In this document: positions 22,138-32,800 of the stretch, one piece after another
Position numbering within the stretch: the stretch's first letter is position 1
Layout: each line of letters starts with the position of its first letter
Assembly (NCBI GenBank): GCA_029237695.1
Contig: CM055271.1
Span: 87,095,066 to 87,159,065, forward strand
Length of the DNA: 64,000 bases
Source of the DNA: Conchocele bisecta
Taxonomy: Eukaryota; Mollusca; Bivalvia; Lucinida; Thyasiridae
Direction: 5' to 3'
Program-made: the position numbers and the translations under genes
Notes under the pieces: generated by a model
Told to the model about the DNA's origin: nothing
Database searches by the model: none
Seen by the model: only the letters and a program-made list of their open reading frames with translations

Positions 22138-22457
22138 GGGGAGAGAGGTGATTGGGGCCATATACCTGACCCAGAACTGTGTATTGGCAAATATGTTCTT
22201 TTGAATTTTAATGGTCACCCTTATCCAGGGAAAGTTGAGGATTGTGACAAACATGAACTGTATATTGAATGTATGCATAAAGTTAGACGTAAAGATAAAA
22301 AAAAAATTACTGACCAAAGAAAATTAAAGAAAAAAACTGGTATGACTATGATGCCATTCTTGCAATCATACCTGAACCTGAAATAATAACTGGCTCTGCC
22401 TCACATTTCAAGGTGGATGAAACTGTTTGGCATTCGGTTTTGAAAATCTGCCATTAA
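22138..22457 (+). pseudogene. Conserved C-terminal domain of the large gene
   Basis: After the repeat the frame reads [20 protein letters not shown] then [19 protein letters not shown], a small beta-rich module. A frame change in the A-rich stretch 22298-22337 leads into [18 protein letters not shown] then GSASHFKVDETVWHSVLKIC, ending at TAA 22455-22457. Similar endings (a GKV-type barrel, then W..DDIL..I.PP, then a F.VD final strand) recur in uncharacterised metazoan proteins that also carry the N-terminal SNAER block. Its function is unknown. Confidence 0.6.
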
Positions 22458-22879
22458 AATACATAAATTGTAAACCAAGATCTATGTGACGCAACGTTTT
22501 ATTTTGTTCTCTAACCAAGAACAGGAATACATGTATCATATTTCAACAAGATGGAGCAGATGATATCTTTTTGCTAAATGGCAGTTTGACCAATCATTTC
22601 GTGATTTGTGATAACTGCATGCAGTTCTAAATTTGAGATTATTTTTCACATTTCATTTGTGTTACATGGTTATTGTCTACATCTAGTAATTGTCACCTTG
22701 ATTTTTTAATTACATAATCGTTTAAATATCTAGTCATTATTTTACCTAGTCACTGTGGTAGCTAGTCAATATTTTAGTTAGGTTATGAAATATGCTTTTA
22801 AATACAGCCGATGAAGTTCCCATATACATAATCAATAAATTGACTTTTGTTGCATAATATAGATTTAAGATGCAGTCTT

Positions 22880-23098
22880 GAAGAATCACTGCCCTTCCTG
22901 TAACAAAAACTGTATTTCCTATAACACCATTATTCAAAATATAGCGTGCTTTTCATTGCATTGTTGTTGCATGTTGACATAAAATAATGTAAATGTTTTT
23001 TTCTGAACTTTTTTGACATACATGTACTATATTAACAAAACGACTTTTGTTGCATGATAAACATTTCAGATACAGTGTTAAAAACCTAGTGTCCTTCC
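22880..23098 (+). repeat. Satellite units with GTCCTTCCTGTAAC motif (left part)
   Basis: Diverged monomers of about 195 bp share 'ccttcctgtaacaaaaactg', 'cattgttgcatgttgac' and 'ttgcataatatacatttcag'. The array continues at 27695 beyond the hAT-like element, which is inserted within the motif itself. The preceding bases 22458-22879 show no gene. Confidence 0.65.
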
Positions 23099-23793
23099 CA
23101 GGGCACGAAAATTCCACTCGTCCGCTCGTATTGACGAGTGACATTTCCGCTCGGGCGAGTAGAAAATCCATGTCGGTCGTCCGACCGGACGAGTGACAAT
23201 TTCCAGTCTTGGCTAACAACAATAATCTCCATCTGTCACATAATGTGGTTCAACTATGTCATGTAGTAACGATAGTAACATTACCAAATGGTCTGTGAAG
23301 TCGTGTTTACGTTGTTCAAAGCAAATGACGTTTTATTATTCTAAGGGAGATCACTAACAGTACTAGCTCTGTATGTGTCTATTCTAACGGACACGTCGAT
23401 GTTGGGGCTAATTTGGATAGCTGGCCGACAAACAGGTTTGAAGTTTACATTGATTATAAACAACTGCGGGGAGAATGATAAATAATATAACGCATACTAT
23501 TTTACTATTATTACGGATCTGATTTAGTAGAAAGTACTGACAATTGTCCGGAAATCGTTTCGAAAATCAGGTCGGAAATTAGCGCTTTGTGACGAGTTGA
23601 GATCGGGCCGAGTTACATTTCTTTAGTTGTGCATGTCGTGTCGTAATAAATGTAAACCCCGCATTGTCGGAGTCGAGTTATTCGATAATATTCGTGTGTT
23701 TCCGTATGAGTCCGTATAATAGACAATGCGAGTATGAAATATCCCGAAAGTTGCCGAATATTAATGTACGTCGTCTGCAAAAAATAAACAAAC

Positions 23794-25969
23794 ATGGCCG
23801 ACATTAGAAATTTCTTCCAAGGCGGGGGTGATCAAAAAAAGAAGGATGATACATTGTTTCGTGAAAAACGAAAACTTAGTCAAAAGAAATACGACCAAAC
23901 TAAAAGAAAACGGACCGTCAGAGAAGAATGGCTTGCTGCCTATAAGTGGGCCGAGCTAGATGATGGAGTACTTTACTGTAAAACATGTAGAACGTTCCCA
24001 GATTTGTCCGACAAGGATTCGTCTCTAGTCAAGGGTATTAAGGAAAATCATCGAAAAGAAACACTTAAATACCATGATAAGAGTATGAAACATATAAAGT
24101 GCATTGAACGCCAAGCTGTCATAGAAAAGCCTCAAAGTAGTCAGATGGCGAAAAGTGCTAAAAAGGTGGATGAAAATAACAGTGTCGTGTACGAAAAGCT
24201 GTTCAATACATCGTATTATATTGCAAGAGAGAACGAATCTTTCAGGAAATTTCCAGAATTGATTGAACTACAAAAAAAGAATGGTGTTGATGTGGGAAAT
24301 AATTACATTAACGAAAAAGGATGCCGTGACTTTTGTATGAATATAGGCGAGGTGTTGAAAGACGGTACATCAAATAATGTGGAAAAGGCTCGATTTATCA
24401 GTATTCTCTCAGATGGATCCACGGACAAGGGGATTGTCGAACAGGAGCTTGTGTATGTGCGGTATGTTGGAGAAGATGGTGTTGTGAAAACTGAACTTGC
24501 AGACATTGTCAATCTTGAACATGGCCACGCGATTGGGGTGAAGGATGGCATTTTGAAAGGTGTAAGCACAGTTGGTCTGACGGTGGAAGACCTCAGTAAA
24601 AAATTGATTGGAATAAACACGGACGGGGCCAGTGTAAACCTTGGGAAAAAAAAGGTGGTGCAGTGAAATTGCTGATGGACACAATAAATGAAGAGCTACC
24701 TGGGGAAATACCTGTAATGAATATATGACAGTTGTGCATTGTGTTGCCCACAATCTTGAACTAGCAGTATGCGATGCCAAGAAGAACACCAACTATCTCG
24801 CAGACTTTGAGAGGGTTCTCAAAGGTATTTTTCAGCTCTACTATTATTCGCCAAAACGTAGAAGAGAACTGTATGACATTGCCTGTTCTCTCGACCAGGA
24901 GCTGAAACATTACGGCGGTCTTCAACAGATACGTTGGGTGGCCAGCCAAAATCGGGCCATTAAAGCATTACTCGACAATTATGAGGTCACCACGATACAT
25001 CTTCAAGATATTATATCTACTGGAAAAGATGACAACGCAAACAAAGCCAGGGGCTATCTTAAAGAAATGAAAACCGAACGTTTTGTTTCATTTCTACATT
25101 TCATGATCGATTGGACTGACTTAATATCGGAGGTGTCAGTCTTATTTCAACAAAAGAATTGCCTGATTTCGGAGGTGTCTAGGCGTGTGTGTGGCTGAAC
25201 TAACAGAAAAGTGTAACACACTGAAAACAAGAAGGGGAAAAAAGTTCAGAATGTTCCTGAGGGAAACTGAAAATGGTGAATTCCGTGGTCATGAAATGAC
25301 GCAGACACAAAGTAGACGGACCAATGACACGACAGAGCGAATTGCCATGGACATCGATGACATGTTAACATCATCAGCGTCGTTTCTGCAAGACAGGTTT
25401 ATTCAGCATCTTGAGGGTGAGCCGCATGCGCTATTCACCATCTTCGATTTCCACCAGTGGCCTAACAAGGACAGTGACTCAAATGACTTCCAAGTGTATG
25501 GAGATGAAAAGGTTGAGAAATTACTTACCTTGTATGGGTCCTTGCTGACAGATGAAGAGAAGGAATCGGCTTGGATGAGTGGCTCGATTTGAAAGTGTAT
25601 CTATCAAGAAATCCAAACAGATCTCTGGTAGACGCATATGAAAGTATCCTGACCAATGAAGATGTGGGGCATTTAAGTCATATCATGCCACTGGTGAAAA
25701 TAATGCTCACAGTATCTCCTAGCACAGCCGAGTGTGAACGAGGATTTAGTAGATTAAATCAGATAAAAACACAACTCCGAACAAGCATGAATCAAGATAC
25801 ATTATGCACTCTCCAGAGGATCTCTGTTGACGGCCCCACCCTGAATGACTTCAGTCCAACTCCGAGCATTGTGAAATGGTTAAACTCTGGCAAGGGGTAT
25901 AGACATACACACGGACATACCTGCTCTGGTCCTAGACAGAAACGACCACGTCCAGATGAGAACTCTTGA
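23794..25969 (+). pseudogene. hAT-family transposase (ZNF862/TTF-finger type), four frames
   Basis: Starts MADIRNFFQGGGDQKK at 23794. Residues 45-105 hold a TTF-type zinc finger (W.....GVLYCKTC, then KYHDKSMKHIKC). The catalytic core follows with ILSDGSTDKG (first Asp) and IGINTDGASVNLG (second Asp), and VHCVAHNLELAV after a break. The C-terminus has the hAT dimerisation pattern: SPSTAECERGFSRLNQIKTQ, including the conserved Glu. It would cut and paste the surrounding element. Frame changes occur at the A8 run near 24650, near 24718, near 25170 (beside a repeated 'tcggaggtgtc') and near 25565. It ends at TGA 25967-25969. Without those changes it would be about 700 residues, normal for the family. 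It is clearly inactive as read, though the homopolymer break could be an assembly error. Confidence 0.8.
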
Positions 25970-26186
25970 CACTGAATAATTTGACTGTTCACAAGTCACT
26001 GTCTTAAATGTTTTCATCATAGATAAACATAAACATAGGTTTAATAAAACATTTGAGTTATATACCTACCTGTGTGAGCCTGAAATTACATACTTACCCT
26101 AGCTACCACCATTCAGCTTAAAAGAGTGTTCGTGAAAACTATATTTCCAGTTGGGTATAATTATATAATATAATATATATATAATT

Positions 26187-26949
26187 CAGTGTTCTGCTCA
26201 GGCCGCGTAATCGCGTAAAAAACAAAAATATCACATCAAAATTGGTCTAGGCGCGAATCCCGTCGCGGCCGAAATGGCTGGGGACGAATCGGCCAGCACT
26301 AAATTAAAACGCGTCGGCATAGTAACCTCGTTGAAAGCGCTTGGATGAATGGTATTTCCGGCAGATTGTCATTGGTTCTTTTGTATTTGGCGCTAAATTT
26401 TAGCCAACCAAATTGTATCGCATCGACAGAAATTTATCTCTTTTTTGAAGACTTCTATTTTCACACCAATATGTCGGAACTAAATGACGAAAGCCGTTAA
26501 CGATGCTAAGTTGTTTCGCATCCGCACCTGTTGTCACTAATACTAAGAGTAATATTCCCTCCGAGTCAAATGCTACCGCGTCTCATACAGATCAGACACC
26601 CGGTCCATCTGTTTCTGTCAAAGATAAAACGGAAAAATCACGGCCCCATTCTCCACCCACCACTGAGCCAAGCGCGACGAAACCGAAAGTAGACTGAAAA
26701 TTTAAAGCGAAAAAAATACTGTTTAAGTGTTCATCATTTCATGAAGTTGGAACAATTAGATCATGCTGTTACAAACAAAAGTTACATGAATGTAGATCTA
26801 TGTCACAGGTAGTGACATGGAATTCGAGTGTTCCTGGCTGGATATCGGGTAATCAAAATGTATGTCCCCAAACATTTGAAAATGTTCCCGAATTTTTATC
26901 ATACAGGGGACATATGTCCCCACCTTTTTGAATCCTGAGCAGAATACTG
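26187..26949 (+). mobile_element. Nested non-autonomous element with 16-bp TIRs
   Basis: CAGTGTTCTGCTCAGG at 26187 is matched by the complement of CCTGAGCAGAATACTG at 26934-26949 with one difference. The flanks are TA-rich (taatat), so a target duplication cannot be defined. CAG-type ends suggest hAT. It carries a short open frame (26503-26697). Confidence 0.6.
26503..26697 (+). CDS. Short ORF inside the nested element
   Basis: A 64-residue Ser/Thr/Pro-rich frame starting MLSCFASAPVV and ending KPKVD. The composition and the MLSCFA start are like the disordered N-terminus ahead of the zinc finger in some hAT-type proteins, but no domain follows. It may be the leftover 5' exon of an internally deleted transposon. 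Weak support. Confidence 0.25.
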   Translation: MLSCFASAPVVTNTKSNIPSESNATASHTDQTPGPSVSVKDKTEKSRPHSPPTTEPSATKPKVD

Positions 26950-26989
26950 TAATATAATACATAACTGGAAATATATCTTTTTAACAAAT

Positions 26990-27500
26990 ACTTCCACCCA
27001 CAGTGGCACTGGACCAGTTAATTGGGAGGGTACGAGGGGCTCCGAGCAGCGAAGGGTAACTCAACGATCGGCATTCATCCTTACCGGAATGCGATGCCAT
27101 CAGCCCAAGATGCCTATATGGTTTGGCCCCCTTGTACCGTTTTGGCCCCTGGTACTTGAGAGCTAAATACTGTTAACAGGTACTGAACTCCGAGTCTCTC
27201 CGTCCAAAAGGTACCATGTCCCCAATGTGATTGACTATTGGCACAGCTATTCCCAACCGGCTTGACAACAAACCTCCACCATGTCCCCAATGTGGTTGAT
27301 TATTGGCACAGCTATTCCCAACCGGCCTGACAGTCACAACATACCTCTAGCAAGCCCAATGTGATTGATTATTGACACAGCTATCTGCCCCGGCCCGACA
27401 ACACACCCCATAATCTGGAACCTGGGCAACGACCATGGCCTGCTGGTAGGAGACAAATGACCTTAGCTGTTGATAGGCCGTTAAACACCAATAATCAATC
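26990..27500 (+). repeat. SINE-like region with three ~75-bp units
   Basis: The phrase 'ccccaatgtg(a/g)ttgattattgg' with 'cacagctattcccaaccgg' occurs three times (about 27215, 27280, 27355). The block ends 'ttgataggccgttaaacacc', a tail typical of molluscan SINEs/LINEs. No protein is encoded. Confidence 0.5.
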
Positions 27501-27694
27501 CATCCAGTTAGTCCATGATGGTCACAAGAGTATGATATTATAGGCCTATTTACTTGTTCTGTATATATGTTGAAGCAATATATATATTTTATAACACATA
27601 TGCAGAACTAGTGATACTTGGCACAGGACGAGTGGAGATTTTTAGGTACTCGTCCTGCGGGACGAGTGAGAAAATTGAAAATTTTCGTCCCCTG

Positions 27695-28330
27695 CTTCCT
27701 GTAACAAAGAAAATGTCTAGAATATGTCTAACATTGTAGCGTCATTTTGCTTGCATTGTTGCATGTCGACTTAAAATGATAGTAAATGAATTTTCCTGAA
27801 TTGCTATTCACATACATTATCAAGAAGATGTCTGAAGTTACATAATATACATTTTAGATGCTATGTTGAAGAACTATTGTCCTTCCTGCTACAAAAACTG
27901 TCTTTCCCGTAACATCATCGTCCTTCCTGTAACACTGTTAATACAAATGTAGGGTGATTTTCATTGAATTGTTGTATGTCGACTTAAAATAGTAGTAAAC
28001 GATTTTTCCTAAACTTTTTTTGACATATTTTATCAAGGAAATGAGTTTGGTTACAGACTAAACATTTCAGAAGCAGCGTTAAACACCTATTGTCCTTCCT
28101 GTAACAAAAACTGTCTTTCCTGTAAAACCATTATTCAAAAGGTAGCATGATTTTTCTCACATTGTTACATGTTGATTGGAAATGATAGTAAATTAATTTT
28201 CTTAAATTGCTGTTCACAAATATTATCAAGAAAGTGACGTGACGTCTGTTACATAATATTGTCTTTCCTGTAACATCGTCGTCCTTCCTGTAACAGAGAG
28301 GGATTTGTTAATTTATAATTAACTAACATC
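27695..28330 (+). repeat. Satellite units with GTCCTTCCTGTAAC motif (right part)
   Basis: About three and a half monomers of ~195 bp continue the array begun at 22880. Each contains 'ccttcctgtaacaaaaactg' or 'ctttcctgtaacatc' and 'tgcatgtcgacttaaaat'. The motif also appears isolated at 14433 and, inverted, at 28862. Confidence 0.7.
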
Positions 28331-30194
28331 ATTAAAAAAAATTATTTACATTGGAAGTAATCTCTTAAGAGAAAACCATTGTTATGTAACTGACTTATGT
28401 TTTGTATTCTCTTTTCCCCAACATGAGTAAGAGTTGCTTTAATCCATTTCATGCTGAGGATACTCCGATTTTTGTTGAAAAAATCTCATTATTTTGTTCA
28501 TTCATCGATAAAGGTATATGTTGTTACCACTCATTTGAACCGTCTCGTTGAGACGGTTCAAATGAGTGGTAACAACATATACTTTCGAAAGGATATAAAG
28601 AAAATAGCGATATTTTTGTCTCAAAAGGTTCATACTACTAAAAGTGTATCCCGTCTGTAATGGGTTAAGCATACAGCAATGCCTGTGTAAACGAAATATT
28701 ACAAGAAGAAACGCTGCAGTGCTGTTTTAACATTCTCCAATATCAATAATTTAATTTTAGGTATGTAAGGGGACAATTGCTCCTGCTTTTACACCTTGAA
28801 GACTATCTATCCAGAACCATTTATAATCAGGACATACTATTGAACCTGAACCGAACGTCCGTTACAGGAAGGACATTTTTTCGTTACCCAACTGTGTGTT
28901 ATTATTGATAGATTTTTAACGAGACGTCATTAAGCCAACATGTTTACATTTTCGAAATTAGTAATAACTATACTGAAAAATGATACAATAAATTTAGCAT
29001 ACACTATGTTGTTACATCTTACTTTCTATTCAATTACAAACCTGCAAAATTTGAGAATGACTCATAGTGGTTACAAATGGACATCTATAGGACACAGTCA
29101 ACTTATGAATAATATAGACGGTAAACCAGTCCTGGTACAGCTTAGCAACAAGGAGTAAATTCTCAGGACAACGGCATTGATTGTTATTATTATGACAGAT
29201 AGATAAATAAAATAGATGCTGCAGGAAAGGTATGTCTGTGCCAAACATTTTATTATATTATTTGCATGCTCTACACATGCAGGTTAAATTTTTTCTGTGT
29301 GCGACTTGATGTGGGGGTGAGATAGAGATTTCGAAAGTGAAAGTAGACGGTTCCGTCAAAAAAGGGGAAATAACTCATGGAAATCAACCCGCATGACCCC
29401 GTGTTTGGCATGGATCTAGAACCGGCTTAGGTCACTGACTCCAGGAATGGAAGTAACAAAATTGATTTTGTCGCAGGTAGTTTGCGATTGTCATGTTTGT
29501 GTGAATGTGGGTCTATGGGAAATCAATTGGTTGTCTGTTTCCTATATGTGCACAGGTGCGGATTTTGGGACCCATCTACGTAGAAATAGCATCGGGTCAG
29601 TGATTGGACAATAAATTGATAACACCGCTGTACTTTTTATTCGACATGTCGTGCAAGATTTATGTTGGTGTCCACTCGTTGCCATTGTTTTTTTTCGTTG
29701 GTTATACCGCAGGTGTTTCTAGCGTGTCTTGGATGGTCAATTATTGTTTGGAATATACATTAAATACCTTTGTAAACAATGTACAAAACAATTGAAATGC
29801 GCCTGGGTCTGAATATTATGAAAGGTTACGTACTAAACTGGCATTCGTCACCGAGGACGAGGTAGGTATCCGAACATCTCGACTCCGAAGACATCACCCC
29901 AAGACATATCGACCCCTAGGAATATCGACCCCTAGGACATGATCCCTTATTTATAGGGTCCAGTGTCGTTTCGCCCATAATCCCATCCCGTTCGCACCCC
30001 GGGTCGTTTCGCCCTTATTCCCGTTCGTCCCGGGTCGTTTCGCCCCTATATATATCAAAGGACTGAAAGTCCTGAAATCCTTCGCAGTACGTGCATTTTT
30101 AGTTAATATTTCACACAAAAAAATCGTATATACTCCATTTAAAATCAATATATTCGTTGAATCGGTATACATTATCAATGCTGCAAAAACAATA
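28331..30194. other. No gene recognised; one perfect palindrome and short repeats
   Basis: The frames here (for example 28940-29158) match nothing I know. Besides the hairpin at 28514-28582 it contains an inverted copy of the satellite motif (gttacaggaaggac, about 28862) and, near 29950-30050, a short repeat 'gggtcgtttcgcccttattcccgttcg' in about three degenerate units (written here as one stretch of overlapping words: gggtcgtttcgccc). Confidence 0.4.
28514..28582. repeat. Perfect 33-bp palindrome with 3-base loop
   Basis: Bases 28514-28546 are the exact reverse complement of 28550-28582, separated by GTT. Weak pairing (a G:U then two A:U) would extend the stem by three more pairs in RNA. 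There are no mismatches at all, unusual among the decayed repeats around it. Confidence 0.95.
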
Positions 30195-32251
30195 TTTATC
30201 GAGACCGAGTATTTGGGCAGTGTATCGGAGCATTAACGGCCAAGAAAATGGAGCTGAAGAAACTTGGGAAGGGCAATAAACCTAAAAAGTGCATGAACAT
30301 TACACCTGAAGAAGAAGAGAAAATGTATTCATCTGGGTCTAGGTACAAGTACACCAGAAAGCCTTCAATTCACGATATTTTACTATTTCAGAAAAATGTT
30401 CGGTCTCACTCTGCGTGGACGAGATGAAGCAAGACAATTGAAATTCGGTGATATAGAGATGAAAACGACATCCAATGGGGAAAAGTTTCTCGAGTTCAAT
30501 GAGAGGGCAAGCATGACGAGGGATGGGGCGAATCTGTCGAATACACGAGAGACCACACCGAAGATATTTGCAACAGACAACACCAGTGTGCTGGCCTTGT
30601 AAGCGCAAAACTTTTTTGAGTCGTGAGATATTGTCGATAGAAAATTGAATAACTTGAAAACTATCACGGTTGTCATGACGATACTTGGAGAATCGATCAA
30701 ATGTTCACGAGCATAATGTTAATCGATCTCAATATATCAGCATTCAAATATAAATATTTGTTTAGTTATACATTTTTTATTTATTCAAATATCTCAAAGA
30801 CACAATAAAGTTAGGTGCATACGAGCGGAGGTATGTATTGTGATCACTACTACTTGTAGTCCATAAAAAGTATTTTGCTTTTCATACATTCAGTACGGAA
30901 AGTTTACTATATCATTGTTGTTAATAAGATAAATAGGTCTGAATTGGCATGGAAACATCAGCAAATAAAGCTTGTTGCGAACGGTAACTTGCAATCTACT
31001 AGTGGACGGTATGGGAGCAAATTGCAAGAGTTACCGCTCGCAAATATATCTGGGCCAGCATGTTAAAAAATATTGTTTCTTATCACTGTATTTTGTTGAT
31101 ATCGACTTAAATCCATAAATACATCTGAAGTTGAATTTGAGATATAATTCTGTGAATACAATGTACTGTGAAATTTGTTGGAAAAACTATTATATTTTTG
31201 TTTGAAATCAATATCGGCCGTCTGGCGTGACAATATATGAGAAACATAACATTTTTTATGGATCAATATTTCCATTTCAGAGACCGAGTCACCCTGTCAA
31301 GATTTTTGAAATCTTCAGATTGAAATCTTCAGAAGTCGGCGACCTTCCGAGATGTTGGCTGCTGACAGTCCATTTTACCTGACAGCAGTACCAGAACAAC
31401 GATTGAAAGGCACAGAAAATGAGCCATGGTATGACATTTATTATGTGAAATAATGCACTATGATTTTTTTCCATTTTGTTTTAAATGTTATTTAAACATT
31501 ATCATATGACACTGAAAATCATTACGGACAAGGCTGAAGATCGAATGAAGTTTTATAGAAAGTGACATTAATATTTAGTTAGAAATGTAATATAGTTATA
31601 AATACGACAATTTTTTGATAATTATTATAATTGGTGAAAAATGAGATGTAATTCAGTGTGTCTGAATAGTGATCTTAAAATGATTCTACAGCCTGGTCGA
31701 TATGCAAAGTTCTCAAAAGTATTTCTTACACATTTTCTCCCAAATATTTATTTTCAGGTATTACCCACGGCCCATGGGAGAGGCTACACTTGGCAGTCTG
31801 ATGATGAATGCTGCAGAGCAAGCTGGAATATTGTCACGGTTGACAAATCACAGTATTAGAAAGTCAACAGTCACCACTTTATCGAAAGCAGGAGTTCCCC
31901 CACAAAAAAATAATGAAAATTACGGGACATAAAAATATACAATCCATCACACACTATGACGCCGAACTGTCTGTCGGAGAGCATCGTCAGATATCAAATA
32001 CATGTATATTACAGTCTGGTCAGAATATCGCCCCACCGAGCACAGTACAACTGGGTCAATTAATCGCCCCACCGAGCACGGCCACTGTATCTGTCTCTAG
32101 TAGTGTGAATGTTCTGCCGCTACAGGAGATCGAAAATGTCACCTCGTCAGCGAACACTTTCTCTGCACAAAATCCATTTCCTGCAACATTCTTGTCTGGC
32201 AATACATTCCACGGTTTCGGAAACTTTGGAGCTGTACCAAATCACATCTGA
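30195..32251 (+). pseudogene. Crypton-like tyrosine recombinase gene (four exons, broken)
   Basis: Exon a (to 30342) reads LKKLGKGNKPKK..ITPEEEEKMY. Exon b (30392-30598) has FGLTLRGRDEARQLKFGDIE. Exon c (31281-31429) has HPVKIFEIF and DSPFYLTAVPEQR. Exon d (31758-32251) has PMGEATLGSLMMNAAEQAGI, TNHSIRKSTVTTLSKAG, then GHKNIQSITHYDAELS. Candidate catalytic residues are the first-box Arg, HxxR (NHSIRK), the GHKN His and the final Tyr. This is the recombinase domain of Crypton transposons and the animal proteins derived from them (KCTD1/ZMYM/QRICH1 type). Donors and acceptors are consensus-like: CTT|GTAAGC after exon b; ATG|GTATGA with TTTTCAG before exon d rebuilds W-Y-Y. The a-b intron is only 49 bp. 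A 14-bp tandem duplication (31306-31333) and one extra A in an A7 run (about 31905) break the frame. Confidence 0.7.
30975..31043. repeat. Small palindromic element in an intron
   Basis: TTGCGAACGGTAACTTGCAAT and the complement of its right arm (31020-31043) pair with a 2-base indel and one mismatch. A one-armed copy occurs at 32315-32360, just after the recombinase gene and just before LINE copy 3. It may be a tiny MITE. Confidence 0.6.
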
Positions 32252-32363
32252 AATTTAAATGTGATAAATGTCAATAAAATTTAGTTGTACGAAAATCACC
32301 TTATGGTATTCTAGTTGCAAACAGTAACTCTTGCAATCTACTGCCGTACCGTCCGTAGTCTGA

Positions 32364-32797
32364 GCTCATCTACACAATCTCCCCGAGGCCGGAGCCCAAA
32401 GGCCTCAACATCAAAACCTTCTTCGGAAGGCAAAACCTCAAAGGTCACGGCTTCCAAAAGCCCTAAAGGTCGGGCTAAAAAGACCTTAAAACAAATCACG
32501 GCCGTGTCTCCTCTGCGATCACGGCAAGGGCCGGATGACAGGTCGGCCTCTCCACTACCACTCAGGGGTAGGCCCACGGCCATGGAGAGGATCCCTACAA
32601 AACCGCCCAGGAAAGGGTCTGATGACCCTGGATCACAGAAAGGGTCTGATGACCCTGGATCGCAGAAGGGGGCAGACGGCCCCATTCCACTGAAGAACAG
32701 GTTTGAGTCGTTGGACTCGATGGAGACTGAAGAGTCTTCTGACACTCCAACTGCCAAACCTGTTCCACCCCGCAAACCCATACTTCCACCTACATAA
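32364..32797 (+). CDS. LINE copy 3 ORF1, C-terminal part
   Basis: An open, basic, Ser/Pro/Lys-rich end of the gag-like ORF1: repeated GSDDPGSQK motifs (two here, three in copy 2), a METEESSDTP stretch and the end PPRKPILPPT. The TAA at 32795-32797 is followed after three bases by the ORF2 ATG, so ORF2 may be made by re-initiation. The zinc-knuckle part is lost to 5' truncation. Confidence 0.75.
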
Positions 32798-32800
32798 AAC

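Larger units (their letters stand above)
16506..22457 (+). pseudogene. Decayed multidomain gene: basic N-term, DDE-like core, OTU, acidic linker, conserved tail
   Basis: One gene is scattered over changing frames and split by two elements (17111-18692 and 18926-19275). In order: MSNAERQRKFRQTRNEDPVK (a basic start seen in many uncharacterised metazoan proteins); an Arg/Lys coiled region; LLTPPDSP; TTFVFHNALVQQIRENYKHK; after the first insert RSIANILSGCLLRKNKLKSA; after the second KQRRILNDTLQNLHLKYLSE and STFCRLRPFW; then CMYEECAKC; HVDFSENYTCKLGKEVQS (about 19855-19908); MFTDVPTTQYRQKGNF (about 20078) and AGHGKGIPDAVEGSV (about 20198-20242). The D of DFSENY, the D of FTD and the GHGKG..D block could form an RNase H-like DDE/D site; that is my inference. 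The OTU domain and the tail are listed separately. A 16-bp tandem duplication (16584-16615) shifts the N-terminal frame. It is possibly a transposon protein of an unnamed family. Confidence 0.6.
23099..27694 (+). mobile_element. hAT-like DNA transposon (decayed)
   Basis: The left end CAGGGCACGAAAATT (23099) mirrors the right end, whose complement is CAGGGGACGAAAATT (ending 27694). Both ends carry several CTCGTC/GACGAG sub-terminal repeats, as hAT transposase binding sites often do. It encloses a hAT-type transposase (23794-25969). The bases next to the ends share CTTCC (5 bp), shorter than the 8 bp typical of hAT, so the target duplication is either eroded or misjudged because the host sequence is repetitive. 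It also contains a nested element (26187-26949) and a SINE-like stretch. Confidence 0.7.

Noticed and set aside
21279..22317. Two long minus-strand frames (303 and 326 residues), Ser/Pro/Cys-rich and Phe/Leu/His-rich
   Set aside because: They are the antisense of the acidic 33-bp repeat and the OTU end; the periodicity keeps all frames open. The plus strand has recognisable domains.
26178..26960. A target duplication for the nested CAGTGTTCTGC element
   Set aside because: Flanks are simple TA repeats, so any match would be by chance.
23091..27702. An 8-bp target duplication for the hAT-like element
   Set aside because: The 8 bases on each side (GTCCTTCC and CTTCCTGT) are not equal; only CTTCC is shared, so an 8-bp duplication is not claimed.
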